A stretch of 64,000 nt of DNA from the NCBI GenBank assembly GCA_044348005.1, contig JBIKTR010000008.1, positions 1 to 64,000 of the forward strand. The letters run 5' to 3'. Positions within the stretch are counted from its first letter, which is position 1. Each line of letters begins with the position of its first letter. The position numbers and the translations under genes were made by a program. The notes beneath the pieces are model-generated. The model worked only from the letters and a program-made list of their open reading frames with translations, searched no databases and was not told where the DNA came from. The DNA is from JAJTHC01 sp044348005. Its GTDB lineage: Bacteria; Cyanobacteriota; Vampirovibrionia; Vampirovibrionales; JAJTHC01. Shown piece after piece: positions 1 to 9,234 of the stretch.

Positions 1-1322
1 GCGGGAATTTCAAAGGTGTCCGAATAACCGAGTTCAATCGTTTCTAAGGGGTGATACATCTGCTCGTTTCGAAGCACCGTCCCTGAATAGCCGTTCACGT
101 CAAACAGGTATTGTAAAGGAAGATCAGGTCGACGATCTAGCCCCAACATGGAAAAGAAGTCGTGCTGGCCTTGCACGTTAAACCGATGGGGACTACGCCC
201 AACGCCTACCCCCCAACCCAAGGCTTCATTGGGAGGGATGGCTTCTGAAATTTCGTTGATGGTGGCTCCTGCGCGAGCGGTGTTGGCACTTTCAATGGCG
301 GAAAGCAACATATACTGAAGTTGCTGTTGCGTTAAATGAGGGAAGGCTTTATCGGCATTGTCCGCCCATACCGCTAAGTAAGCTTCCAGTTGTTGGCGGG
401 TCATGCCTGTTTCTGTAGGCTTATAAAAGCCTAAATCTAACAAGTCTTGAATCAAGGCCTTCATTGTTAAACTTGCATCATCTTTATGACGATCTGAATA
501 ATTCAACGCTTCACGTGCCTTGACATTAAAGGCAATGGTGGCATAATGCGCCAAACGATCTTTAGGCGAAATGTTGGGTTCTACCCCACAGGTGGCAGTC
601 GCGAAGTTTTTGAAGACTTGGGTGCCGTCCATGTCTTGCAGGCGGTGCGTTTCAAGCCCATACTTCAAGCAAAGCGCTTCCATCATCACTTGTTGCTTCA
701 AACGAGCCACCGCGACATCTCGATTGGTTTCAGGGTTGCAATGCTTGGTTAAAAAGTATTGAACCGCAGGGAGCTTATTAAACCAGCCGTCGCCTTCCTG
801 CTTAAAGCGAGTCAAAAGAGTTTCGGCATGCTGGACTTTTTCGGCATATTCTTGGGGGCTGTATCGAGAGGTGGCTAAATCTTTGATAATTAATTTTTGT
901 GCAAAGGCTTTGTCTGCTTCCGTCATTTCACCCACAACCAAACGATTTAACACAGCAGGCAAATGTACCAAGGCATACGCTGCGGGAATGGACAAGTAAC
1001 CGAATAAGACAGGGGGAATATGTAGTAAGGGGTTTTTTTGCTTGTCTTCATCACTCACACGAAATGGAGAAGCCGTTCGACTTTCCGAAAAAGGGAGCAG
1101 TGGATGCTGGCTTTCAGGAGCCTCAACATCTAAAACACGCAGGCATTCCCCATAGAGTGAAAGTCCTCGGTAAAAGCCACTACGTTGAACGGGGAGGGAT
1201 TTATTTTGATGCAATAATTCATTGAGCTTGGCCAGCCGTTTTTGCTGTTCTTCAGCACTCACGCCAGCGGGCTTGAGCATAAAGGGGTTTTGCGAAGTGG
1301 ACGTTGAAGAATACAGTGCCAT
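1..1322 (-). CDS. Unrecognised protein, C-terminus cut by the left edge of the window
   Basis: An uninterrupted minus-strand frame runs from an ATG at 1322 to base 1, giving about 440 residues without a stop, so the gene continues beyond the window. It begins MALYSSTSTSQNPF and has a hydrophobic stretch around residues 100-125 (PPVLFGYLSIPAAYALVHLP), which could be one membrane segment. The rest looks soluble and helical. I recognise no family. A near-consensus sigma70 promoter lies upstream at 1510-1537, and AGGG sits just before the ATG. It is probably a single-gene unit downstream of lysS but with its own promoter. Confidence 0.7.
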   Translation of the reverse strand, partial: MALYSSTSTSQNPFMLKPAGVSAEEQQKRLAKLNELLHQNKSLPVQRSGFYRGLSLYGECLRVLDVEAPESQHPLLPFSESRTASPFRVSDEDKQKNPLLHIPPVLFGYLSIPAAYALVHLPAVLNRLVVGEMTEADKAFAQKLIIKDLATSRYSPQEYAEKVQHAETLLTRFKQEGDGWFNKLPAVQYFLTKHCNPETNRDVAVARLKQQVMMEALCLKYGLETHRLQDMDGTQVFKNFATATCGVEPNISPKDRLAHYATIAFNVKAREALNYSDRHKDDASLTMKALIQDLLDLGFYKPTETGMTRQQLEAYLAVWADNADKAFPHLTQQQLQYMLLSAIESANTARAGATINEISEAIPPNEALGWGVGVGRSPHRFNVQGQHDFFSMLGLDRRPDLPLQYLFDVNGYSGTVLRNEQMYHPLETIELGYSDTFEIP

Positions 1323-1633
1323 AACCCTAACGGGTTCCTTGTCTTTTCTAAAAGAGCGAGAAAAGCAATTTTCGTTGAAAAACAGAAAGATAAAAAGCAA
1401 TCGAAAAAAGCAGACGCGTAGCTCATTTAGATATGTGTGGACATTAAAAATAAAAAATAAAAGTAGAAACTAATGTGTTTAAGAAGAATAAAAATTCTTC
1501 TATGCTTTAAGTATACCTATAAAATAAGAAGGGTCAACACCCTTTTTACACGCTTACTGACATTAAAACCCCTAGACAAAAAGTCATGCTATAGTGTTCG
1601 ATAGATAAAAGTGAAAAGCCCAAAAGCGTATTT
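1323..1633. other. Intergenic gap between lysS and the left-edge gene
   Basis: About 310 bases without a convincing gene. It holds the promoter at 1510-1537 and a perfect 7-bp inverted repeat, GAAGAAT-AAAA-ATTCTTC (1483-1500), that would form a hairpin in the leader of the left-edge gene. No T-rich lysS terminator is evident. Confidence 0.5.
1510..1537 (-). promoter_or_regulatory. sigma70-type promoter for the left-edge gene
   Basis: On the minus strand TTGACC (1532-1537) is followed after 16 bases by TATACT (1510-1515). Both boxes are close to consensus. It points toward the gene starting at 1322, leaving a leader of about 180 bases. Confidence 0.65.
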
Positions 1634-3115
1634 CTAGTGCTTGACTTTAAGCGTCGGGAAGAGAATCACATCTCGAATGGAAGGGGAGTTGGTCAACAAC
1701 ATCACCAAGCGATCCACCCCAATGCCCAAGCCTCCTGTTGGGGGCATCCCGTAGCCCAAGGCGTTGACGTAGTCTTCATCCATGGCGTGGGCTTCAGAAT
1801 CGCCAGACGCCCGCTCTTTCATTTGATCTTCAAAGCGCACTTTTTGATCCAAGGGATCGCTCAACTCGCTAAAGGCGTTGGCAATTTCCCAGCCGTTAAT
1901 ATACGTTTCAAAACGTTCACTTAAACGCGGGTGACTGCGGTGCACCTTGGACAAGGGCGAAATATCCCGCGGAAAATCCGTCACATGGGTGGGTTGAATC
2001 AACTGGGCTTCGACTTTTTCGGCAAAAACGGCTTCCACCACTTTGCCCCACGAATCGGTGGGTTCTACATAAACGCCCAAGGCGTCGGCTTGCAGGCGAG
2101 CCTCTTCTAGGCTCAAGGGCAAGAAGTCCATGCCCGTGTGTTCTTGGACTAAATCAATCATGGAAGCACGCTTCCACGGCCCACTAAAATCGAGGATGTT
2201 GTTACCGTAGGGAATCTTAAAATCGTCGTGAATGGCTTGGCAGGCCACTTGCACCAAGGTTTCGGTCAGCGCCATCATATCGTGATAGTCGCTATAGGCT
2301 TCATACAGTTCAATGGAGGTGAACTCAGGGTTGTGGCGTGTGCTGATGCCTTCATTACGGAAGCATCGGTTTATTTCGTAGACTTTGTCGCTCAACCCCC
2401 CTACAATTAAGCGTTTTAGGAACAATTCAGGGGCGATACGCAGGTACATGTCTTGATCCAAACTATGGTGATGCGTAACAAACGGGTTGGCCGAAGCCCC
2501 CCCCGCAATGGAATGCAACATGGGCGTTTCCACTTCCATGTAGTTGCGCTCGTCAAGATAACGGCGAATGGCAGACACAATTTTGGAGCGTTGGCGCAGG
2601 GTGTTTCGGCTGTCTTCATTGACGATGAGATCCAAGTAGCGTTGTCGGTAGCGCACTTCTACATCGCTTAGGCCGTGGTACTTTTCAGGCAATTGCAACA
2701 GGGCTTTGCATAAGACTTCTAAGCGCTTAACCCGCACCGAAAGTTCGCCGCGGGGCGTTCGGCGAATGCTTCCTTCTACGCCCACTATGTCGCCAACATC
2801 CAGCAATTTGAGTAGGGGGTTCATGTCTTCATCGAGGCTTTCTTTATGGCAAAAGGCCTGTATTTTGCCAGTCGTATCGTGTAAATCGAGAAACATGCCG
2901 TTGTTGCGAATGGCCATAATCCGCCCCGCCAAGCGCACGGCGTCTTGGGTTTCAACCCCCGATTCAAGGGCGTCGTATTGCGTGTGTAAGTCTTGATTGT
3001 AATGGGTGCGTTCAAAGCGATAGGGGTAAGGTTCATGCCCTGCGTGAATGAGTGCATCCCGTTTTTCAAGACGCGTGGCAATGGTGTAGTGGAGCTCATC
3101 TTCAAATAGGGACAT
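1634..3115 (-). CDS. lysS: Lysyl-tRNA synthetase, class II
   Basis: Charges tRNA-Lys with lysine in the cytoplasm. The 493-residue product has the family length. It starts with an OB-fold anticodon-binding domain (about residues 60-150, with GRIMAIRNNGMFLDLHD) followed by a class II catalytic domain. Motif 2 shows FRNEGISTRHNPEF and motif 3 shows GLGIGVDRLVMLLT near the C-terminus. The ATG at 3115 is preferred over an upstream TTG because AAAGG lies eight bases before it. The gene stands alone: the pdxJ stop is 270 bases away, across a dispersed repeat. Confidence 0.97.
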   Translation of the reverse strand: MSLFEDELHYTIATRLEKRDALIHAGHEPYPYRFERTHYNQDLHTQYDALESGVETQDAVRLAGRIMAIRNNGMFLDLHDTTGKIQAFCHKESLDEDMNPLLKLLDVGDIVGVEGSIRRTPRGELSVRVKRLEVLCKALLQLPEKYHGLSDVEVRYRQRYLDLIVNEDSRNTLRQRSKIVSAIRRYLDERNYMEVETPMLHSIAGGASANPFVTHHHSLDQDMYLRIAPELFLKRLIVGGLSDKVYEINRCFRNEGISTRHNPEFTSIELYEAYSDYHDMMALTETLVQVACQAIHDDFKIPYGNNILDFSGPWKRASMIDLVQEHTGMDFLPLSLEEARLQADALGVYVEPTDSWGKVVEAVFAEKVEAQLIQPTHVTDFPRDISPLSKVHRSHPRLSERFETYINGWEIANAFSELSDPLDQKVRFEDQMKERASGDSEAHAMDEDYVNALGYGMPPTGGLGIGVDRLVMLLTNSPSIRDVILFPTLKVKH

Positions 3116-3209
3116 CAGCAAAACCTTTTTCTTACAGAATATACCCTTTCATTTTCGCTAAAGCATGCGAAAGGGTCAACGATTTATTTCTTGGTGGACG
3201 GTTGAGAGG

Positions 3210-3386
3210 TAAAGAAACGCCTTAATTTCGTGTGTCGGAAAGTCCGTTTTCTGGCCACAAAAGTCTGTTTTTCACTCGATTTTCAAGGAATTTTTGAGGG
3301 TATGAAGGCTTCTCGAAAAAAGCCACTCTTTTTCAGTATATCCTATTTTTAAGGGCTTTGCCTAGTGGCGAAACCCCACTATTTTC
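3210..3386 (-). repeat. Dispersed intergenic repeat, copy A (one internal unit)
   Basis: Read on the minus strand this stretch matches 22885-23235 almost base for base in several long blocks (AGTGGGGTTT, CTGAAAAAGAGTGGCTTTTTTC, ATTCCTTGAAAATCGAGT, ACTTTCCGACACACGAAATTA). A stem near one end changes in both arms between copies but stays paired (GGGGTTT/AAACCCC in copy B, GGGxTTTxGCC pairing here). This copy has one full CTTTYGTGGCCAGAAAACRGA unit where copy B has nine. Its ends coincide with the pdxJ stop codon and with a KETP-stop reading that also ends the gene beside copy B. Confidence 0.8.
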
Positions 3387-4164
3387 AAAAAGACTCTTCT
3401 GCGGGCGGGGGGGAATGTTCCACCAAAATCGACTTCATTTTCGCCACCGCAGGCCCCAAGCCCATAAACACCGCTTCCGCAATAATACTATGCCCAATGT
3501 TCAACTCAATCAACCCCGGCAACTCCAAAATCGGACGCACATTGCCGTAATGCAACCCATGGCCCGCATTCAATTTCAAACCCAAGCGCTGGGCGTCTAA
3601 AGCCGCTTCATGCAAGGCTTTTAAGGCCTGTTGAACGCCCACGCCTGCTTCAAAGGCTTCGCAATACTGCCCTGTGTGTAGTTCAATGTAAGGCGCCTTT
3701 AAGTCGGCACAGGCTTGAATTTGCGCGATGTCAGGATCCACAAACAGGCTCACAGGCACATTCACCGCGCTTAAACGCTGAATGCTACGGGCCAACGCGT
3801 CCCGATGCGTAATGACATCTAACCCGCCTTCGGTGGTCACTTCTTGCCGACGTTCAGGCACCAGCGTCACCATATCAGGACGAATCGCTTCGGCCAAAGC
3901 CACCATTTCTTCGGTGTTGGCCATTTCTAGGTTGAGCCGTGTCTTCACCCGACGGCGGAGCTCTCGAATATCGGCGTCTTTAATATGGCGACGGTCTTCA
4001 CGCAAGTGAGCCGTGATGCCGTCTGCGCCGTGGGCTTCGGCGATGTCGGCAGCAGTAAGGGGATCAGGGTAATGCACCCCGCGCGCATTGCGGATCGTGG
4101 CGATGTGGTCGATATTCACGCCCAATAAGACGGGGAGTCGGTGAGTATTAGAATCAGACGGCAT
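3385..4164 (-). CDS. pdxJ: Pyridoxine 5'-phosphate synthase
   Basis: Condenses 1-deoxyxylulose 5-phosphate with 3-amino-2-oxopropyl phosphate, the last ring-closing step of DXP-dependent vitamin B6 synthesis. The 259-residue TIM barrel opens with LLGVNIDHIATIRNARG, the family signature, and contains HLREDRRHI and LNAGHGLHY, matching the catalytic His/Glu regions. AAGGA lies eight bases upstream of the ATG, inside the end of the preceding aminotransferase gene. The 11-base gap indicates one operon with it. The stop codon abuts dispersed repeat copy A. Confidence 0.96.
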   Translation of the reverse strand: MPSDSNTHRLPVLLGVNIDHIATIRNARGVHYPDPLTAADIAEAHGADGITAHLREDRRHIKDADIRELRRRVKTRLNLEMANTEEMVALAEAIRPDMVTLVPERRQEVTTEGGLDVITHRDALARSIQRLSAVNVPVSLFVDPDIAQIQACADLKAPYIELHTGQYCEAFEAGVGVQQALKALHEAALDAQRLGLKLNAGHGLHYGNVRPILELPGLIELNIGHSIIAEAVFMGLGPAVAKMKSILVEHSPPPAEESF

Positions 4165-4175
4165 AGGCTTTTTCC

Positions 4176-5318
4176 TTACGACAAGACCTTTTTCAGGGTT
4201 TCAATCACGTAACTTTGTTCATCATCGCGTAATTCAGGGAAAATAGGCAAGCTAAACACGTTTTCGCACGCCTGTTCTGCCACGGGGAAGGCGCCTGCGC
4301 TGTAGCCCAAATCATGGTGCATGCCTTGTAAATGCAAGGGAATCGGGTAGTACACACGCACGCCGACACCAGCCTCTTGCAAGCGAGCCACGACAGCATC
4401 CCGATCCAAACCAGCCTCCGCCTTGAGGGCCACCGTGTACTGGTGAAACACATGCCCTGCGTGCGTTTGCGTGTGTGGAAGTTGCAAAGCCGAAACGCTC
4501 TGTAAGCCTTCTGTGTATCGCTGGGCGATGCGTTGACGGGCCTGCCCCCACGAGGCCAAGTGGGGGAGTTTCACCCGCACCAAAGCGGCCTGAAGCTCGT
4601 CTAAACGGCTATTCATGCCTTCATGGGCGTGATCATACGTCGAGGTCTGCCCATGCACCCGCAACTGTCGCAAGAGCTGGGCTTTTTCGGCGGAAGAGGT
4701 CGTCAACATCCCGCCATCGCCAAAAGCACCCAAGTTCTTGGTGGGAAAGAAGCTAAAGCTCCCCATGTCGCCAAAACCCCCAACGGGCTTGCCTTTCCAT
4801 GTGGCATCAACCGCTTGTGCACAATCTTCCACCACCGCCAGATGGTGAGCCTTGGCAAGGGACATCAAGGCATCCATATTGACGGCTTGACCGTACAAAT
4901 GCACAGGAATAATGGCCTTTGTTTTCGGTGTAATGGCTTTTTCAATAGCGGAAACATCCATGAGATAGGTGGCATCATCCACAATATCCACAAAAACAGG
5001 GGTCGCGCCTGCTCGCACAATGGCTTCGGATGTGGCGATATAGCTCATGGGCGTGGTGATGACTTCATCGCCAACGCCGACGTTTAAGGCGCGTAGGGCG
5101 AGATACAGGCTATCAGTGCCGTTAGCCACGCCAATACCAAAGCCTGATTCGGTGCGTTCGGCGAGTTCCGCTTCAAGGGTTTTGACGTTGTCGCCCAAAA
5201 TGTAGATGCCTGATCGCATGACGGTTAACGCAGCGGCTTCAAATTCGGCTTGCAAGGCGGCGTATTGACGATCGAGTCGCATAATGGGGACGTTCAGAGA
5301 GGTGGGGGTATTCGGCAT
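4176..5318 (-). CDS. DegT/DnrJ/EryC1/StrS-family PLP sugar aminotransferase
   Basis: Predicted to transaminate a nucleotide-linked keto-sugar, probably for LPS or another surface glycan. The 380-residue fold-type I protein shows NGTDSLYLAL, the EDCAQAVDA aspartate motif and SFFPTKNLGAFGDGG with the PLP lysine at residue 194. It lies directly upstream of pdxJ, whose product supplies pyridoxal phosphate precursor, an apt though perhaps accidental pairing. The family fits well, but the exact sugar substrate cannot be read. The LegB-like dehydratase at 15.6 kb could belong to the same glycan pathway (inference). Confidence 0.9.
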   Translation of the reverse strand: MPNTPTSLNVPIMRLDRQYAALQAEFEAAALTVMRSGIYILGDNVKTLEAELAERTESGFGIGVANGTDSLYLALRALNVGVGDEVITTPMSYIATSEAIVRAGATPVFVDIVDDATYLMDVSAIEKAITPKTKAIIPVHLYGQAVNMDALMSLAKAHHLAVVEDCAQAVDATWKGKPVGGFGDMGSFSFFPTKNLGAFGDGGMLTTSSAEKAQLLRQLRVHGQTSTYDHAHEGMNSRLDELQAALVRVKLPHLASWGQARQRIAQRYTEGLQSVSALQLPHTQTHAGHVFHQYTVALKAEAGLDRDAVVARLQEAGVGVRVYYPIPLHLQGMHHDLGYSAGAFPVAEQACENVFSLPIFPELRDDEQSYVIETLKKVLS

Positions 5319-5448
5319 AATCTTTGTCTCATTTTAACGATATGGGTTTATTGTACAAATGAAACGTCCAAAATAAAAGCCTTTTGCGTGGAACCTTAGT
5401 CTTTCTTTACACCTTCTTTATAGAAGGGTTTGCTATAGAACGCCCCGC

Positions 5449-6555
5449 CTACAGAGGCAGGTTGAAGCTCGACTCTTGATCCCCTTGTCCAACAGGCTTC
5501 TTTCCCCCTTCAAGCAATGGAGTGTACTTGGCTTCTAAGGCCAGTGAAAGACGCGTACTTGAAATGGCCGTCAACGTGGGGCGCTTTACATCCAATTCGG
5601 GTTGCACCCAACCATGGCAAGCGTCTAACAACGGTTCGGGGAAGTCGGCATCCACAAAGGGTGCTTTGGGGTGGGGGTCGTTCAACTTGTCGATCCATGC
5701 GTCGGGGAAATGGGTCATGGGCAATGGCTTTTTATGCACCAAAAAATAGGTTTGGCGTAAGGCGTGAATGGTGTTAAACTCGCTTGCAAGCCCTTGGTAA
5801 GGACTGGCAGCATCGCTTTGCACGGCCCAGTTCATGAGTTTTAAGCCATTTTCTTCATGCCCTTCATACCACTGGCTTAAGCCCAAGTTAAACCACGCCA
5901 GCGGGTAGTTCGGCATGCGGTGAATAACTTGGCAATACCCTGCTGAAGCCGCCTTGAACTGCCCGTCTCGTTGTAAGACTTCGGCAAGCCCGTACCATGC
6001 TCTCACGATTTCAGGGTTTTGGCTCAACGCGAGACTATAATAATATCGAGACCAATTCCACAAGGGCAGGCGTTCTTCCCGAAAGCCCAAGGCATCGGCA
6101 CGGTTGCCCGCAAAACGATACACGCCCGCCAAATCCACCAACGCCCCTAGGTGGTGGGGGTTTTGATTAAGAATGGTGCGATAGATTTCAATGGCGCCGT
6201 TGACGTTTCGCAGCTGAATGAGGAGTCTCGCGTAGTTGTACTGGTATTCATAGGCGGTGGGATTTTGAGTCAAGCCTGCTTCATACTGCGTTTTGGCGGC
6301 GTGCCACTGTTTGGTTTGATGCAAGTAATGCGCCAACTTCAGGTGAAAGATGGGTTCTTGCGGAAAGCGCTGAACGGCTTTTTCCAGCAAGGCTTTCGCT
6401 TCTTTGGGATGGTTCTTTTGAAAGGCGCTTTGAATGTCATTCAAGGCGTGGTATTGTTGTAAGCGTGTTTTGATTTCTCCCCAATACAAGCCCAAAACCA
6501 AAAGGAACAAACAGCCCCCCATGAAGATGATAAATTTGAAGAGTCCCTTAAGCAT
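5449..6555 (-). CDS. TPR-repeat protein with N-terminal membrane anchor
   Basis: 368 residues from the ATG at 6555. A longer reading exists but would overlap the upstream DUF309 gene, and AGGAA lies about ten bases before this ATG. Residues 1-20 form one transmembrane segment (LFKFIIFMGGCLFLLVLGLYWG). Several tetratricopeptide units follow, for example AYEYQYNYARLLIQLRN and PEIVRAWYGLAEVLQRDG. Such proteins usually scaffold envelope complexes, and no enzymatic motif is visible. It appears to close a three-gene run with the two genes upstream. A small CCTTC/GAAGG hairpin follows the stop. Confidence 0.8.
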   Translation of the reverse strand: MLKGLFKFIIFMGGCLFLLVLGLYWGEIKTRLQQYHALNDIQSAFQKNHPKEAKALLEKAVQRFPQEPIFHLKLAHYLHQTKQWHAAKTQYEAGLTQNPTAYEYQYNYARLLIQLRNVNGAIEIYRTILNQNPHHLGALVDLAGVYRFAGNRADALGFREERLPLWNWSRYYYSLALSQNPEIVRAWYGLAEVLQRDGQFKAASAGYCQVIHRMPNYPLAWFNLGLSQWYEGHEENGLKLMNWAVQSDAASPYQGLASEFNTIHALRQTYFLVHKKPLPMTHFPDAWIDKLNDPHPKAPFVDADFPEPLLDACHGWVQPELDVKRPTLTAISSTRLSLALEAKYTPLLEGGKKPVGQGDQESSFNLPL

Positions 6556-6572
6556 TGGTGGTGGGTTCCTGT

Positions 6573-6962
6573 CTAAGGTAGGACGCTTGATGAAAGAACG
6601 AATTGGCCACCCATTGGTGTGTCCAGTGCCGCGAGGTGCTGAATCATAGAGGCCACGCAAAGCCCCTGAATCGACACGATGCCCACTTGACTAAAGCCCG
6701 TGAGTTTGGCGAGTACGTGCTGGCGTTTACGCTGAAACCCCCGTGTTCGGCCGTCTTGTAGCAAAACCATACACGCGGCGATTTGAATTAAGCTCTGCAC
6801 GAAAATCTTTTGATGACTGCGTGGTAAGTGCTTCCACGCCTGTTCCCACGCTTCATGGCTTTCCCAAAAAAGCCCCATTTCAAAAAGCCTAAAGCCTTCA
6901 GCAACGTCCTTCTGCACAAAATGGGGCATGATCAAGTAACGCTTACTGCTCAGCGTCTGCAT
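6573..6962 (-). CDS. DUF309-family protein
   Basis: 129 residues. The segment EGFRLFEMGLFWESHEAWEQAW with the later FVQSLIQIAACMVLL is the DUF309 pattern (small helical proteins with a conserved E-x-HE core, function unknown). The start at 6962 is two bases after the upstream stop, suggesting translational coupling. An internal ATG (MPHFVQKD) is a possible alternative. Nothing in the neighbourhood (TPR protein, duplicated RWYD protein) reveals its task. Confidence 0.8.
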   Translation of the reverse strand: MQTLSSKRYLIMPHFVQKDVAEGFRLFEMGLFWESHEAWEQAWKHLPRSHQKIFVQSLIQIAACMVLLQDGRTRGFQRKRQHVLAKLTGFSQVGIVSIQGLCVASMIQHLAALDTPMGGQFVLSSSVLP

Positions 6963-6964
6963 GC

Positions 6965-7540
6965 TTAGGACTTTCCCAAGTCGTTGGCTTCTTTCGCTTT
7001 TTTAATGGCGTTGTTGGTGCAAGCCCCTTCACCTTGTGGATTCGCATTATTTGCCGTTTCCTTGGTGGGATTGCCTTCTTCTAAACTGGCTTGATACGGC
7101 ACATACAAGGTGGCTTCATCATAATCTTCATCGAGATACGACAAATCTAATTCAGACACCGCAAAGCTTTCTTTTAAAATCGCGTAGGTAATGGGGTCCG
7201 ATTTAGTGGCTTCAATGAACTGCATGGCCGCCAGCCGCTGCGTTTCCGGAGGCATCATCTTCAACAGTTCAATGGCTTTAAAGAGGGTGGGGTTTTCGTC
7301 GTACCAACGATTTTTGGGACGATTAGGGTTTTCAAAAGACGCGTAAACGTCTTGCAAGGCTTTGGCGGGGGCATTTTTTTCAACGCCCGCAATTAAGTTT
7401 TGGGCGTAGCGTTCCGCTTGCTTGGGGGCCAATTCCATAAAATTAAGCACTTCCAGCAAAACGGGGTCGGTGTCGTACCAGCGTCTAACTTGTTGGGAAG
7501 AAGGTTCAGGTGAAGCGTTGTTGTTTTGAGCGTTCATCAT
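6965..7540 (-). CDS. Unknown protein with a duplicated RWYD motif
   Basis: 191 residues from the ATG at 7540, preceded by AGGGA. The N-terminal half carries two copies of one motif: RRWYDTDPVLLEVLNFMELAP and, about 70 residues later, NRWYDENPTLFKAIELLKMMP. Each is followed by a short helix (QAERYAQNLI / QRLAAMQFIE). The C-terminal third is acidic and Asn-rich, probably disordered. No known family recognised. It is the first gene of a coupled run with the DUF309 and TPR genes. Confidence 0.7.
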   Translation of the reverse strand: MMNAQNNNASPEPSSQQVRRWYDTDPVLLEVLNFMELAPKQAERYAQNLIAGVEKNAPAKALQDVYASFENPNRPKNRWYDENPTLFKAIELLKMMPPETQRLAAMQFIEATKSDPITYAILKESFAVSELDLSYLDEDYDEATLYVPYQASLEEGNPTKETANNANPQGEGACTNNAIKKAKEANDLGKS

Positions 7541-7720
7541 GGTGCTTGTCCCTAGCATTTTTAATGATTTTTCTTAGTATTCGTTCGATGAAATCGGCTA
7601 TGAGGCTATTCTAGGAGCCTAGATTTTTTTGTGCGGGCGTGTAGTGAGACCTACATAACCAAACAAAAAAACCTGTGCGACAACGAAAAGACCATAGACC
7701 ATTTTATCCAACGGATACTG

Positions 7721-9043
7721 CTAGTATAGAGTATCCAAGAGCTGTTCGGCTTCGGTTTCACTTAAAGGTACACGTTTTATATGAGCCCCAATGGCCAGCA
7801 ATTTTTCGTGCAAGCATTCATAGCCGCGATCCAAGTGCCGTAAATGATAAATACTTGAATAGCCTTCGGCGCCCAATCCTGCAATGACCATGGCCATGCC
7901 TGCGCGTAAGTCATGGCTTTTGACGCTAGCGCCTGAAAGGCAAGCCACGCCATTAACAATGGCGACATCGCCCTTGACTTGGATATTCGCCCCCATGCGA
8001 TTGAGTTCACCCACATGTTTAAAGCGATTTTCGTAGATGGTTTCAGACATCATGCTGACGCCGTCGGCTTGAGACATCAGCGCCATCATCGGCGATTGTA
8101 AATCGGTCGGGAAACCGGGGTAAAAGTTGGTCATTACATCAGTGGATTTAAGCCGTTGGGCAGGTTTGCGAATCACACGCAAGGCGGAATCTCCCACCAC
8201 TTCTACATAGGCCCCCATTTCGCGAAACTTGGTCAAGACCGCCGTCATATGACGCGGGCGGGCCTGTTCCACCAATACATCTCCTCCCGAAGAAAGGACG
8301 CAAGCCATGAAGCTCGCGCATTCAATGCGATCCGGCATGACGGTATAGTCTACAGGCTTCAAATCACTCGCTTGGACCCCTTCAATCACCAGTTCAGAAC
8401 TGCCTGCCCCGTCGATTTTACAGCCCATGGCATTTAAAAAACCGACCAAATCTTGAATTTCAGGTTCTTGCGCCACATTGCTTAGCACTGTGGTGCCTGT
8501 GGCCAACACGGAAGCCAACAACACGTTTTCAGTCGCCCCCACGCTGGGCATATCTAGCGTGAAATGCCCCCCTTTGAGCTGTGGGGCTTCGGCATACACA
8601 ATGCCATGCTCTACATGAATCTCCACGCCCAAGGCTTGCAAGCCCTTAATGTGAATATCCACCCCGCGTTTACCGATGGAACAACCACCCGGTAAGGGGA
8701 CTTTGGCCGTGCGGTAACGGCCCACTAAGGCCCCGAGCACATTAAAACTCGCTCGCATTTGAGACACCAACGTGTAGGGGGCTTCCGTTTGCGTGATGCC
8801 ACCAGCTTGAATGACGCATTGATCACCAATTATTTCCACTTGACGGCCTAAACTGTTTAACACTTTGGCCATGACAGACACATCCGTCAAAGCAGGCACA
8901 TTGCGAATAATGGTTTCTTCTTCAGAAATCAAGGCGGCTGCCATAAGCTTTAGCACGGAGTTTTTGGCCCCTGAAACACGAATACGCCCGTTTAAGGGGT
9001 GTTGACCGTGGATGACCAGCTTGGCTTCCTTCATGTCAGACAT
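7721..9043 (-). CDS. murA: UDP-N-acetylglucosamine 1-carboxyvinyltransferase
   Basis: Transfers enolpyruvate from PEP to UDP-GlcNAc, the first committed step of peptidoglycan synthesis. 440 residues from the ATG at 9043, chosen because AGAAGG lies four bases before it and because the longer reading adds a non-family N-terminus. Shows the NGRIRVSGAKNS start of the EPSP-synthase fold and LPGGCSIGKR, whose Cys121 is the catalytic cysteine attacked by fosfomycin in other bacteria, so the enzyme is predicted sensitive. It lies downstream of dnaN in the same direction, with a gap of about 190 bases. Confidence 0.97.
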   Translation of the reverse strand: MSDMKEAKLVIHGQHPLNGRIRVSGAKNSVLKLMAAALISEEETIIRNVPALTDVSVMAKVLNSLGRQVEIIGDQCVIQAGGITQTEAPYTLVSQMRASFNVLGALVGRYRTAKVPLPGGCSIGKRGVDIHIKGLQALGVEIHVEHGIVYAEAPQLKGGHFTLDMPSVGATENVLLASVLATGTTVLSNVAQEPEIQDLVGFLNAMGCKIDGAGSSELVIEGVQASDLKPVDYTVMPDRIECASFMACVLSSGGDVLVEQARPRHMTAVLTKFREMGAYVEVVGDSALRVIRKPAQRLKSTDVMTNFYPGFPTDLQSPMMALMSQADGVSMMSETIYENRFKHVGELNRMGANIQVKGDVAIVNGVACLSGASVKSHDLRAGMAMVIAGLGAEGYSSIYHLRHLDRGYECLHEKLLAIGAHIKRVPLSETEAEQLLDTLY

Positions 9044-9234
9044 TAGGCCTTCTTTCTCTTGACTTACAGACTTTGGACTTACGAGGGGTTTAACTAACAC
9101 GTCCACCACCTTTTGGCTTCCATACGAACAGGGGTTTAAAAGCGTTTTCACTGATTTTACGAGGCAAGATCAGATCCATTTTCATCAACGAAAGCATAAC
9201 ACAAACCATGCCTCAACACAAAATCTAAAACGTC

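Noticed and set aside
899..1473. Plus-strand ORFs at the left end
   Set aside because: They lie opposite a 440-codon open minus-strand frame that has a promoter and sensible composition.
3122..3200. T-box leader for lysS
   Set aside because: There is a short TTTCGC/GCGAAA hairpin but no T-box sequence or specifier loop.
4623..5087. 154-residue ORF opposite the sugar aminotransferase
   Set aside because: Antisense shadow of a clearly conserved gene with no ribosome site or family features.
7610..7623. TCTAGG-AG-CCTAGA palindrome followed by T7 as a terminator
   Set aside because: The T-run is on the plus strand while both flanking genes run on the minus strand, so it would terminate nothing known.
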